Assembly: GCF_002514735.1 (NCBI RefSeq)
Contig: NZ_KZ300477.1
Location: forward strand, 311,879 to 375,878
Length of the DNA stretch: 64,000 nt
Source: Sediminicola luteus
Lineage (GTDB): Bacteria > Bacteroidota > Bacteroidia > Flavobacteriales > Flavobacteriaceae
Reading direction: 5' to 3'
A program made the position numbers and the translations under genes. Under the pieces are notes generated by a model. That model ran no database searches. It saw nothing but the letters and a program-made list of their open reading frames with translations, and was not told where the DNA came from. Below are positions 46,501 through 54,490 of this stretch, piece after piece (the first letter of the stretch is position 1; the number at the start of each line of letters is the position of its first letter).

Positions 46501-46799
46501 CCAGTCAATGGCAGATCGATGAAAGATCAAGTGCCCGGATCCTTGAATCATTCTATAATCGATTAAAGGAAGGCTTAACTAAGGATAGGGCCTTGAGAAT
46601 GGCCAAACTCGAGTATTTAAGAACGGCCCAAGGTAGGGAGCTACATCCCCAATATTGGGCAGGTTTAATCTTGATGGGGGATACGGCCCCTATTGACTTT
46701 TACCAATCAAAAACGACCATATGGCCATGGGTTGTTATAATATTCGTCGCAATTTTAGTATTACTTTTTATAGGTAAATGGAATTCAATTGATGACTAA
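43527..46799 (+). CDS. TPR-CHAT caspase-like protease, membrane anchored
   Basis: 1090 residues. Signal-like N-terminus (FLATLLAIHGTYAQ), about ten TPR-like helix pairs over residues ~30-560 (for example IGKTTYNLGVCHLSLGQVSK), then a CHAT domain from ~690. Catalytic His912 is in IIHIGTHAESN and Cys962 in LAILTACETGKPGYRPGEGM; YAGSESILTSQWQID and HPQYWAGLILMGD follow, as in other CHAT proteases. One C-terminal helix (WPWVVIIFVAILVLLFIG). CHAT proteases are relatives of caspases and separase and cleave specific partners; here the TPR array would recruit the target. With the upstream sigma and anti-sigma genes it forms a compact three-gene operon. Confidence 0.86.
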   Translation: MPISTYPHFPRPIGARKPKWRFLYPFLATLLAIHGTYAQHRGNDRIDSLLRAKRYHQAIDEIDLQWERDLQLGRMDSLERYVDYLAMAHLRSSGPATAKREIDTFIGQIPDLGLQDRKALKLYDRAIAFYDRQGFLERSRLLTLRTLELIKNIQGATQEEIGKTTYNLGVCHLSLGQVSKADSIFVRALEHYKKDGATQARNLSDLYNALGATAWMSTELDKAKNHYGQALEILINKDSTGNENLLQSASIRANIALLEQSMGGLESALRLQRQVINDYDKIIRTTEDTELRANAKRNRLFAIYNLSIYHNDLGQVDKARDIIRFAHGLAEGLLSPHDPELPRYAIALAQSELALRNWSQAKEFALRGLSGLDSIGLTDPLWQGNAHYVLAKIASENHDIPGAKDHFDRAEKLYIRSDGEGMGKEHLGLLRDKALFLARHGYQTEAVGVAEKPYSYIKSHNMGNGQELLKSVGNLAEVQTKLGNHQMAIHWADTGISLSTPSPTSATGLDRIQKDLYRSQFILIKVRSSYYMEKSPNVAFLTEQLEVLKEVVGILEKRKEITTNNGDLDQLYERFKELGQLRLRLMIDLYERTKDPGMITKILAVHESTVYNRIRLKFNLAGNRFKNVPIGVVKREQALIKRVNNILRVPNGNMEDYFTLMETWKRFKDSLKNTLPSYYNLRYANLTNTLKDVPSRIPQRTTLIRYLRVEGNYFVYVASKKGEVLIDLGKVEIAPYLSDIQRLGKIERSSRAAQILYDRLWKPFETHVSTERVIIYPDGELFNLSFELLCPEKVTTFGGYAHRSLLAKHDFSYHYSLMLLDPDQSPTLFPSGLVAYAPEFNNRMKTEYKMALKDTLDFDEAYLTLLPQPFSYRLAQKLGKEFDGTMYLNERASKKLFSQRAKEHKIIHIGTHAESNNLRPELSRLVFAKNITDSLDLEDNNLYTYEIYNQNLSSNLAILTACETGKPGYRPGEGMISLAHAFHYAGSESILTSQWQIDERSSARILESFYNRLKEGLTKDRALRMAKLEYLRTAQGRELHPQYWAGLILMGDTAPIDFYQSKTTIWPWVVIIFVAILVLLFIGKWNSIDD

Positions 46800-46851
46800 C
46801 TACAATGGTTTCACATATACCTTGTTCCCATTTCTAAGATGTCATAAACCC

Positions 46852-47289
46852 CTAAGCATTCTGTTTATTGACAAAAACAGTTGTTTTGAACTGATCGAAC
46901 CCTAAGGCTTTGGTACCCTTTTTCAAATTTTCAAAATACTCGATACTCCTATTGGTTATAATTAGGGATGTATTCCGATCAAATCCGATGGCCTTTATAT
47001 AATCCTTGACCAAATAGTATTCATTGGCGTCCAGTTTGGCATCGGAATAAATCAAAGAGAAAAAAGAATATACCGCTTCCATCCGTGCCCCCAACGACTT
47101 CAAAGGAACAATCGGATAATCTTCGGGGTCCCGCAGAATCTTTTCAAATTCCTTGTTGGAAATTCCTAGTTTTTCGGCAAAAGAAAAAAGAACACGCAGT
47201 TCGCTTTTATTACTACTTCCGTCCACATAGGCAAGGTTCAACATTTGGGCGAACAGCATCAACTTCTCGGTATTATCGGACTGGTACAT
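46852..47289 (-). CDS. TerB-like protein (second of tandem pair)
   Basis: 145 residues, all-helical. The TerB pattern is acidic helices flanking LNLAYVDGSSNKSELRVLFS and SLIYSDAKLDANEYYLVKDY, where the D-G-x and D-A-K turns are the usual metal-binding positions. TerB proteins are tied to tellurite and phage/DNA-stress responses and bind calcium or other metals. It is 20 bases behind the paralogue upstream, so one operon, transcribed toward the CHAT gene (convergent). Confidence 0.75.
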   Translation of the reverse strand: MYQSDNTEKLMLFAQMLNLAYVDGSSNKSELRVLFSFAEKLGISNKEFEKILRDPEDYPIVPLKSLGARMEAVYSFFSLIYSDAKLDANEYYLVKDYIKAIGFDRNTSLIITNRSIEYFENLKKGTKALGFDQFKTTVFVNKQNA

Positions 47290-47309
47290 CGATTAACTAT
47301 ATTAAGCGA

Positions 47310-47735
47310 TTATTTAAACCCGACCAAAGTCTGGTAATCCTCAAAAGATATCTCCCCGTTAAAGATTTTTACGGATCTGAAAATCAAATCTTTTGCCCTA
47401 TCGTGCGAACATCCCAATCCAATGGCATAACGATATATCATCTTCATTTCCACTTCGTTAACGGAATGATCAGCGAATATCATCCGAAACAGTTCATAAA
47501 TGTACTCCAACCTTTCCTGTTTCGAACTTGTTGTCGGTATCGGATATTTATCCAAGTTCTTAAGTATCTCTTTTGAGAGGTCCTCATCGATATCCAACTT
47601 CATAGCAAATCTGGCTAAGAGTTTTTCCTCTTCCTCGTTTATAATCCCATCCACTGCAGCAATATTTGCAATGGCTGCAAAATGTGCTATATTAGGCTTG
47701 GTGTTTCCTGATTCAAATAATTTTGCGAATGACAT
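47310..47735 (-). CDS. TerB-like protein (first of tandem pair)
   Basis: 141 residues from ATG 47735; the frame is open further upstream but would overlap the divergent sigma gene. NIAHFAAIANIAAVDGIINE and RMIFADHSVNEVEMKMIYRY are the two TerB-type acidic turns; it is a distant paralogue of the next gene. It is divergent from the sigma factor start at 47833 with only 97 bases between, in which ATGGAT...ATCCAT (47801-47817) forms a small inverted repeat. Co-regulation with the sigma factor is possible. Confidence 0.75.
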   Translation of the reverse strand: MSFAKLFESGNTKPNIAHFAAIANIAAVDGIINEEEEKLLARFAMKLDIDEDLSKEILKNLDKYPIPTTSSKQERLEYIYELFRMIFADHSVNEVEMKMIYRYAIGLGCSHDRAKDLIFRSVKIFNGEISFEDYQTLVGFK

Positions 47736-47800
47736 ATCAGCGTTTTTTGCGTTTGTATAGCTTTGGACAACAATATTATCGAAGGTCACTTTTTTTAGGT

Positions 47801-47817
47801 ATGGATTTTTTATCCAT
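47801..47817. promoter_or_regulatory. Small inverted repeat between TerB and sigma genes
   Basis: ATGGAT, five T, ATCCAT between divergent starts. It could be an operator or a weak hairpin. There is no other support. Confidence 0.3.
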
Positions 47818-47832
47818 GAATTTTTAAATCGG

Positions 47833-48501
47833 ATGGGGCCCTTCAAGTACTTACTCCTCTTGTTTGCCAGCCTTGGCAAGTTCGTTTCTCATGGGAGTAC
47901 TAAAAACCTTTCCGATGAGGAGCTGGTTGAATTGATAAAAAAATCGGACAACACTTTATTGTTTACCCAGCTCTACGATAGGTTCAGTGTTAAGGTGTAC
48001 AATAAATGTCTAAGTTTCACCAAGAAAAAGGATGTAGCCAAGGATCTAACACAGGATGTTTTCCTTAAGGTCTTTACTAAACTCCATACCTTTGAAGGAA
48101 GGTCAAAATTCTCTACTTGGCTATATGCACTAACCTATAATCTGTGTGTCAACTATAAAAAGAAAGGCAAAAGTAGTGCAATGGATTTTCTAGGGGATAG
48201 TCTGGAGAAACATGAGTTTTACCTTGAACAAGACGAAGAGGATGTGGATGAGGACGAACTTTTTGAGATCCGTGCGGAAAGCCTGAAGATCGCCCTAGAA
48301 AAGATTGACCCTGAGGATAAAGCCCTACTTTTGCTTAAATATCAGGATGAAGTCTCGATAAAGGACCTACAAGAAGTTATGGGGCTTGGCCAAAGTGCCG
48401 TCAAAATGAGGCTCAAAAGAGCGCGAAATAGGGTCGTTAAGGCCACAACCGCTTCAAAAGATGAGAAAAAAAAAGAATCCCTTCAAGGAAATCGAGACTA
48501 A
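47833..48501 (+). CDS. ECF-type RNA polymerase sigma factor (second)
   Basis: 222 residues from ATG 47833. The first ~22 residues (MGPFKYLLLLFASLGKFVSH) are hydrophobic and unusual for a sigma factor, so the true start may lie further in, although no ATG follows before the conserved part. Region 2: DVAKDLTQDVFLKVFTKLHT and FSTWLYALTYNLCVNYKKKG; an acidic linker (EQDEEDVDEDELFEI); region 4: KALLLLKYQDEVSIKDLQEV and MGLGQSAVKMRLKRARNRVV. It is not similar enough to the first sigma factor to be a recent copy. Followed by two small proteins and an MscS channel. Confidence 0.85.
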   Translation: MGPFKYLLLLFASLGKFVSHGSTKNLSDEELVELIKKSDNTLLFTQLYDRFSVKVYNKCLSFTKKKDVAKDLTQDVFLKVFTKLHTFEGRSKFSTWLYALTYNLCVNYKKKGKSSAMDFLGDSLEKHEFYLEQDEEDVDEDELFEIRAESLKIALEKIDPEDKALLLLKYQDEVSIKDLQEVMGLGQSAVKMRLKRARNRVVKATTASKDEKKKESLQGNRD

Positions 48502-48664
48502 GGAAGATGTGCCCACGGAAATCCGTAGGAACGTGACCAAGGACTTCTCTTCTCTAAGGTTGTTCTTTGAATTCACCGAACTTTTCCTATGGATATCCCC
48601 TTCCGCAATATTTGATGTTATGAAGAATGATGAAAAGGAAGATCGCGAAAAGGGGCCGAACTAG
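48461..48664 (+). CDS. Small protein of the sigma operon (paralogue A)
   Basis: 67 residues, overlapping the end of the sigma gene by 41 bases. Sequence pattern KKNPFKEIETKEDVPTEIRR, then a helix-rich middle (LRLFFEFTELFLWISP). The second small protein at 48800 shares NPFK, VP, V and L...F at the same spacing, so the two are paralogues. A small acidic/basic partner of the sigma factor, perhaps a repressor, is plausible by position; not proven. Confidence 0.65.
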   Translation: MRKKKNPFKEIETKEDVPTEIRRNVTKDFSSLRLFFEFTELFLWISPSAIFDVMKNDEKEDREKGPN

Positions 48665-48799
48665 TTTTCAGAATATTTTTTTGATTTTCAGGGTGACCAG
48701 TTATCCTTTTAGTTGTCCAAAGCTTCAAATGGACTATTAGGTCTGAACCGGTACCATATACCACCGGATAAGCCTAGGTCCCTACTAGGGATTGGTGTT

Positions 48800-48988
48800 A
48801 TGGAAAAGGAAAATCCGTTTAAACTCCTGTCGGAGCACCCTGAGCAGGTTCCAGCAGGGCTAAAAGATAAAGTTATGGCCAATATCGGATTCATCAAGCT
48901 ATCGATGGATATGACCACACTTTTTACCCTTACATCCCACCAAGCACTGATAACATCAGGGAAAAGAAAAAAGAAACGAAACGATTAA
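48800..48988 (+). CDS. Small protein of the sigma operon (paralogue B)
   Basis: 62 residues from ATG 48800; an earlier start (48713) gives a poor, proline-rich extension. KENPFKLLSEHPEQVPAGLK, then DKVMANIGFIKLSMDMTTLF mirror paralogue A, ending in a basic tail (SGKRKKKRND). It lies 135 bases after paralogue A and 22 bases before the MscS gene. Confidence 0.65.
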   Translation: MEKENPFKLLSEHPEQVPAGLKDKVMANIGFIKLSMDMTTLFTLTSHQALITSGKRKKKRND

Positions 48989-49010
48989 ATGTAACCTAAT
49001 ACCACATAAA

Positions 49011-49847
49011 ATGAATGAAATCTCAAATTGGAAGGATATAACGCTGAACACCCTTAGCGATATTGGTAATAGGGTACTCTCGGTACTACCAAAACTGATC
49101 GGGGCGGTCCTGGTCCTGTTGATCGGTTGGGCCATTAGCAAGGTCATCATCATTCTAATCAAAAGGATCCTTAAGTTACCCCAGATCGAGCGATTCTCCA
49201 GCAAGCTTTCAGAGCAAAGGTTCTTTGGTAATATCAACATGAAATTCGGAATATCGAAAACCATCTTGTTATTCGTCAAATGGGCTTTGTTCCTAACGGC
49301 CTTGATCATTGCCGCGGATATAATGGATTGGGATTTCGTATCCAATGAAATCGGGAACCTATTGAGGTACCTTCCACAGCTTTTCAGTGCGTTGCTCGTC
49401 TTTTTTTTAGGGCTATATCTGGCCAGGTTCGTACGTAAAACGGTCACGGGATTCTATGGATCCCTGGATCTGGGTGGAGCAAAGGCCATCGGTGGTATTC
49501 TTTTTTATGTCATAGCCATAGTAACCAGTGTGACGGCCTTGGACCAAGCGGGGATAGATACCACGGTTTTGACCAATAACGTTACATTGATCCTCGGTGC
49601 ATTCCTGCTAACCGTGGCAATTTCCATTGGCCTGGGTTCCAAGAAAATCGTAGAGTCCCTACTACAGAGCCACTATTCCAGGAAGAATTATGAAATAGGT
49701 GATAAAATAGAATTCAATGGTATGTCGGGAACCATAGAACGTATCGATAACATCAGCTTGGTCCTAAAGACCGAGAAAGGAAAGGTCGTCATACCTATAA
49801 AGGAAATCGTGGAGAATCAGGTTACATTGATAAATGATCGGACCTGA
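49011..49847 (+). CDS. MscS-type mechanosensitive channel
   Basis: 278 residues. Three to four transmembrane helices (about residues 22-43, 84-104, 123-145, 160-180). MscS core near ILGAFLLTVAISIGLGSKKI and the beta domain YEIGDKIEFNGMSGTIERID with VVIPIKEIVENQVTLIND. It is a short MscS relative that opens under membrane tension and releases solutes. In the operon behind the second sigma factor, so it is probably a target or co-regulated partner of it. Confidence 0.88.
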   Translation: MNEISNWKDITLNTLSDIGNRVLSVLPKLIGAVLVLLIGWAISKVIIILIKRILKLPQIERFSSKLSEQRFFGNINMKFGISKTILLFVKWALFLTALIIAADIMDWDFVSNEIGNLLRYLPQLFSALLVFFLGLYLARFVRKTVTGFYGSLDLGGAKAIGGILFYVIAIVTSVTALDQAGIDTTVLTNNVTLILGAFLLTVAISIGLGSKKIVESLLQSHYSRKNYEIGDKIEFNGMSGTIERIDNISLVLKTEKGKVVIPIKEIVENQVTLINDRT

Positions 49848-49966
49848 TCGGATCCCTAAGGTTAGATACTGCCCTTTAACCGGCACAAGTGAACCCCGAT
49901 TACCAAATCCATTCCTTTACGGTCGAGATTCCCGGGCTAGGATAAGCTAACGAAACATCTACCAAT

Positions 49967-50461
49967 TTACAATATCTGTATACCCTTTTGGATAACCATG
50001 GAGTTAGGAAGGGAAACCAAATGGCCATTTTCCGTTTCGATCATGGTATAAAAACCGGTTATGTCCTTAACCTTACCACAGATATCCAACTCCGCGTCCA
50101 ATAAACGGATCTTATCCCCGATCCGCACGGGATTACTAAAGAAAAGTATCACACTGGCGGACAAATTGGATAGAATGGACCATGTTGCCACGAAACCCAC
50201 CCCCAAAACGGCCAATACGGATGAGATAAAGACGGCGAACTGTTTAAAATCCACTCCCCATATCAATGCTAAAATGGCAAAAGCGATAACATATACCAGA
50301 AGATAGAAAAGGTTAAGAATAAGTTTCCTCCTATTGACTTCAATAGAATTCAATAATGCGAAACGGCCTATCATCCTCCTTATCAATAAAATGGATATGA
50401 CCAATAGTACCAATAATACCAGTGTCAAAAAAATCTCAATCCTATATTGTAAGAGCTGCAC
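49967..50461 (-). CDS. MscS-type channel, small
   Basis: 164 residues, shorter than the other two channels: two or three helices (about 8-28, 50-70, 75-95) and the MscS core AVLGVGFVATWSILSNLSAS, then FFSNPVRIGDKIRLLDAELD and IETENGHLVSLPNSMVIQKG. The C-terminal domain present in MscS is missing, so it may act as an auxiliary or alone as a heptamer. Convergent with the preceding MscS gene, 119 bases between stops. Confidence 0.8.
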   Translation of the reverse strand: MQLLQYRIEIFLTLVLLVLLVISILLIRRMIGRFALLNSIEVNRRKLILNLFYLLVYVIAFAILALIWGVDFKQFAVFISSVLAVLGVGFVATWSILSNLSASVILFFSNPVRIGDKIRLLDAELDICGKVKDITGFYTMIETENGHLVSLPNSMVIQKGIQIL

Positions 50462-51104
50462 ACCTTTAAAAATTAGAATAAGTCCTTGTTAAAGTTGCAA
50501 AACTTAATCGACACTTCCAACTTTTATTTACGTGCGAAGTAACCACAAAACCCAACCAAAACATGAGGCTTGATACATTTTTGATCTTAGTAATGGCAAA
50601 TCAACGTTTCAAGTACCGGACTTGGTTAACATAATATCCCATAACAAGCCATTTTTTCGGATTACGCCCAACTTGGCGCTGTTATATTGAGATGTTTTTC
50701 AGCCTTTTAGGCGCGTGACGCAAAAAAAAAAACAAAAAGTTGGTCGGCTCATTATTATTTATATATTTACCCCCATAAAATGTACCCAAAAAAGATTGGG
50801 TGTATTGCCTAACAAAATGAAACTTATTTTCAGGTTCGGGCTTAGGAGAATAATGAAGTCTACTCCGAAAGCTTGCCCAGGGATGGGAGACCGAACTCTA
50901 AGGCTGACTTCTTCGATGTTCAACTCCTTCCTTTTAAGGGAGTCCATTGGATTTTCACAAGAATCTTATTTCATCTACCGGGTTTAGGTACTGATTTTCA
51001 TAAAATCGGTTCTTAGGGGCTATTGTACCCAAAGACTTTTTTTACAGAATAATCCTACGAAAGTAGGGCTGTCGCACCTATTCCATAATTCAAAACCCAC
51101 TTAG
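50462..51104. other. Gene-poor stretch before the polyamine operon
   Basis: About 640 bases with no convincing gene. One open frame (50715-50987, 90 codons) begins at a poly-A and has no family likeness; I judge it spurious. No clear promoter or palindrome stands out. It may contain the promoter of the operon starting at 51105. Confidence 0.4.
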
Positions 51105-52580
51105 ATGAAAACCAGGTACATCGATCTGATCGATCAAACATATGAATTCCCACAAAATGAGTTCACATTGGACGGAGCCAACCAACTATGCTTCCATGGT
51201 GTGGAGATGATGCAGCTCATTAAGACTTACGGTACACCATTGAAATTCACCTATCTGCCCAAGATCGGGGAGAACATCCAAATGGCCAAAAAATGGTTCG
51301 CCCGGGCAATTCAGGAACATGACTATCCGGCTAGCTATAACTATTGTTATTGCACGAAAAGTTCACACTTTAAACATGTTTTGGACAAAGCTCTCGAAAA
51401 CGACATCCATATAGAGACTTCGTCAGCCTTTGATATCGAAATCGTGGAAGAATTGAAAAAAAGCGGTAAGATCGATAAGGATACATACATACTATGTAAT
51501 GGGTTCAAAAGGGATAGATACATCCAGAACATTACACGACTGATAAACAGTGGCCACAAAAAATGTATACCTATAATAGACAATTACGAGGAGTTGGACC
51601 TTCTACAAAACGGGATATCCGAAAATTTTGAAATCGGGATACGGATCGCCTCCGAGGAGGAACCTAAATTCGAATTCTACACTTCAAGATTAGGGATCGG
51701 TTACAAGAATATAGTTCCTTTTTACCAATCGAAGATCAGCGAAAACGGTCGAATTAAACTCAAAATGCTACATTTTTTCATTAATACCGGAATCCGTGAT
51801 ACCGCCTATTACTGGAACGAATTGACCAAATGTCTAAAGGTTTATATCGACCTAAAGGCGATGTGCCCCTCATTGGACAGCCTTAATATCGGGGGGGGGT
51901 TCCCAATAAAGAACTCCCTTGCTTTTGACTATGACTACCAATACATGGTATCTGAAATCATCAACCAGATCAAATCGGCATGTGATGAGGCTGGGATAGA
52001 ACCACCCCATATCTTTACCGAGTTCGGAAGCTTTACCGTTGGAGAAAGTGGGGGCGCCATTTATCAGGTCCTATATCAGAAACAGCAGAACGATCGTGAG
52101 AAATGGAATATGATCGATTCCTCCTTTATCACAACCCTTCCGGATACTTGGGCCATAAACAAAAAATTCATCATGATGGCCATAAATAGGTGGGAGGATC
52201 GGTATGAAAGGGTACTACTGGGTGGGCTTACCTGTGATAGCGATGATTACTATAATAGTGAGCAACACACCAATGCCATCTACCTTCCAAAATATGACAA
52301 GGACAAACCCCTTTACGTCGGGTTCTTCAATACCGGGGCCTATCAGGAATCCATTGGTGGATATGGAGGGCTACAGCATTGTCTGATACCCCAACCAAGA
52401 CATATCCTGATAGATCGTACCAAGGACGGGGCCGTTACCACAAAAATCCTTTCCGAGCAACAAGGCTCAGGTGTATTCCTGGATCTACTCGGATACAGGG
52501 ACAAAAAGGAAGTTGGGCCTTTTTCCGAAGAGATTGCCACCTTAGGTAACCCGGTTTATTCAAATCATCTACAAAACTAA
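51105..52580 (+). CDS. speA: Biosynthetic arginine decarboxylase (PLP, fold III)
   Basis: 491 residues, close to flavobacterial SpeA proteins. It makes agmatine and CO2 from arginine. The PLP lysine is probably Lys85 in YCTKSSHFKHVLDKALEN. IPIIDNYEELDLLQNGISEN, HFFINTGIRDTAYYWNELTK, the glycine-rich SLNIGGGFPIKNS (phosphate loop) and VLLGGLTCDSDDYYN (the Cys-Asp shared active site) are visible. Next gene follows in six bases, so the product passes to the agmatinase of the same operon. Confidence 0.92.
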   Translation: MKTRYIDLIDQTYEFPQNEFTLDGANQLCFHGVEMMQLIKTYGTPLKFTYLPKIGENIQMAKKWFARAIQEHDYPASYNYCYCTKSSHFKHVLDKALENDIHIETSSAFDIEIVEELKKSGKIDKDTYILCNGFKRDRYIQNITRLINSGHKKCIPIIDNYEELDLLQNGISENFEIGIRIASEEEPKFEFYTSRLGIGYKNIVPFYQSKISENGRIKLKMLHFFINTGIRDTAYYWNELTKCLKVYIDLKAMCPSLDSLNIGGGFPIKNSLAFDYDYQYMVSEIINQIKSACDEAGIEPPHIFTEFGSFTVGESGGAIYQVLYQKQQNDREKWNMIDSSFITTLPDTWAINKKFIMMAINRWEDRYERVLLGGLTCDSDDYYNSEQHTNAIYLPKYDKDKPLYVGFFNTGAYQESIGGYGGLQHCLIPQPRHILIDRTKDGAVTTKILSEQQGSGVFLDLLGYRDKKEVGPFSEEIATLGNPVYSNHLQN

Positions 52581-52586
52581 GACCAA

Positions 52587-53483
52587 ATGGAAAACAACAA
52601 GAACTTTGCAGGTATTCCGGACAGGTACGCGGCCCTAGGCACGTCCAATATCGTTTTGTTACCCGTGCCATATGATGGCACCAGTACTTGGGGCAAAGGG
52701 GCCGATAAAGGGCCCCAGGCATTTCTGGATGCAGCCGGGAACATGGAGCTGTATGATATAGAGACCGGATCCGAGGTGTACAGAAGGGGCATATATCTGG
52801 CCCCACCCATTTTGGAGGATAAAGATCCCGAATCCATGGTGGAAGAGGTATATCGGGCCACAAAAAAATACATCTTGAAAAAAAAGTTCGTCAGCCTTTT
52901 CGGGGGGGAGCATTCCATATCCATTGGGGCCATTAGGGCAATGGGCGAAATGTACAGGGATCTTACCGTGGTACAGTTGGACGCTCATGCCGATCTTAGG
53001 AAAACCTATATGGGTAGTCCGTTCAACCATGCTTGTGCCATGTACGAGGCCAGTGAGAACCACAATCTTATCCAATTGGGCATCCGGAGCATGGACGTCT
53101 CGGAGCTAACCATGGTCGATAAAGAAAAAATATTCTATGCCCATGAAATGTTGGATGAAGACTATTGGATGGACAACGCCATTGAACTTATGACCGAAAA
53201 TGTCTATTTGACCTTTGACCTGGATGTTTTCGACCCCTCAGTTCTACCGGCTACCGGAACACCGGAACCCGGGGGGTTGCCATGGTATCCCATTCTGGCA
53301 TTCCTTAGAAAATTATTCGAAGAGAAGAACGTGGTAGGTATGGATATCGTGGAACTGTGCCCACACGCTACCAGTGCGGCCTCCGAATTTACCGCCGCAA
53401 AGCTTTACTATAAGATGCTGAGCTATAAGTTCGAGAACGAAAAGACCCCATGGGAGGGGGAGGTACAAAACCAAGATTCATAA
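52587..53483 (+). CDS. speB: Agmatinase (ureohydrolase)
   Basis: 298 residues. Manganese-binding motifs are in order: FGGEHSISIGAIRAMGE, QLDAHADLRKTYMGSPFNHA, and FDLDVFDPSVLPATGTPEPG. It converts agmatine to putrescine and urea in the cytoplasm. It lies between arginine decarboxylase (6-base gap) and the deoxyhypusine-synthase-like gene (31-base gap). Arginase cannot be excluded from sequence alone, but the SpeA partner favours agmatinase. Confidence 0.93.
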   Translation: MENNKNFAGIPDRYAALGTSNIVLLPVPYDGTSTWGKGADKGPQAFLDAAGNMELYDIETGSEVYRRGIYLAPPILEDKDPESMVEEVYRATKKYILKKKFVSLFGGEHSISIGAIRAMGEMYRDLTVVQLDAHADLRKTYMGSPFNHACAMYEASENHNLIQLGIRSMDVSELTMVDKEKIFYAHEMLDEDYWMDNAIELMTENVYLTFDLDVFDPSVLPATGTPEPGGLPWYPILAFLRKLFEEKNVVGMDIVELCPHATSAASEFTAAKLYYKMLSYKFENEKTPWEGEVQNQDS

Positions 53484-53514
53484 ATCGATATCAGTCAAGA
53501 TAAACCCAAAAAAA

Positions 53515-54489
53515 ATGAACACACAAGGAACCATATCGAGGTTCATGGAAAAGTATTTCCTCCATTTCAATGCGGCCACCATTGTGGATGCGGCCAAGGC
53601 CTATTCCCTACAATTGGGAAAAGGGAGCAAAATGATGGTGACCCTGGCCGGTGCCATGAGCACCGCCGAGCTAGGTAAGATCTTCGCAGAGGCCATCAGA
53701 CGGGACAAAGTCCATATCATTTCCTGTACCGGGGCCAACTTGGAAGAGGATATAATGAACCTAGTGGCACATAACAGTTATGAAAGGATACCCAATTACA
53801 GGGACCTGACCCCAGAACAGGAATGGCAACTACTAGAAAGGGGACTAAACAGGGTAACCGACACTTGTATACCTGAGGAAGAAGCCTTTAGGAGGTTGCA
53901 AAAACATGTTTTCCGGATTTGGAAGGAGGCCGACCAAAAAGGAGAGAGGCTTTTCCCCCATGAATTCATGTATAGGCTTTTACTTTCCGGTGAACTTGAA
54001 AAATACTATGAGATAGATGTCAGGGATTCCTGGATGTGGGAAGCGGCCAAGGCCAACCTACCCATGGTGGTCCCCGGTTGGGAAGACAGTACAATGGGCA
54101 ACATATTCACAAGTTATGTCATGAAGGGGGAACTAAAGGCCTCGACCGTAAAATCGGGAATAGAGTATATGCACTATCTAGCGGATTGGTACATCGCGAA
54201 TTCCAAAAATGGTATCGGATTTTTTCAGATCGGAGGTGGAATAGCCGGGGATTTCCCCATATGCGTGGTCCCCATGCTCTATCAAGACCTGGAACGCACG
54301 GACGTTCCCTTTTGGAGCTATTTCTGTCAGATTAGTGACTCTACCACCAGTTTCGGATCTTACTCGGGCGCCGTACCCAATGAGAAGATAACCTGGGGGA
54401 AACTGGGTGTCGAAACACCGAAATTCGTTATCGAGAGCGATGCAACGATAGTCGCCCCACTGGTATTCGCATACCTTTTAAACATGTAG
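53515..54489 (+). CDS. Deoxyhypusine synthase-like protein (probable homospermidine-type activity)
   Basis: 324 residues. Deoxyhypusine synthase fold: the NAD-binding TLAGAMSTAELGKIFAEAIR and SCTGANLEED, then GIGFFQIGGGIAGDFPICVV and SYSGAVPNEKITWGKLG, in which Lys296 (Trp-Gly-Lys) is the catalytic lysine. Bacteria lack the eIF5A target, so relatives are thought to transfer aminobutyl groups between polyamines. Putrescine from the two genes before it would be its substrate. It is the third gene of the operon, and the next small gene starts one base after its stop. Confidence 0.9.
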   Translation: MNTQGTISRFMEKYFLHFNAATIVDAAKAYSLQLGKGSKMMVTLAGAMSTAELGKIFAEAIRRDKVHIISCTGANLEEDIMNLVAHNSYERIPNYRDLTPEQEWQLLERGLNRVTDTCIPEEEAFRRLQKHVFRIWKEADQKGERLFPHEFMYRLLLSGELEKYYEIDVRDSWMWEAAKANLPMVVPGWEDSTMGNIFTSYVMKGELKASTVKSGIEYMHYLADWYIANSKNGIGFFQIGGGIAGDFPICVVPMLYQDLERTDVPFWSYFCQISDSTTSFGSYSGAVPNEKITWGKLGVETPKFVIESDATIVAPLVFAYLLNM

Positions 54490-54490
54490 T

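Noticed and set aside
38885-46799. Known gasdermin/CHAT phage-defence or Craspase-type locus
   Set aside because: No gasdermin, Cas or reverse-transcriptase gene is nearby; the neighbours are sigma, TPR and envelope genes.
50715-50987. 90-codon frame before the polyamine operon
   Set aside because: Starts at a poly-A run, has a random-looking translation and no support; probably chance.
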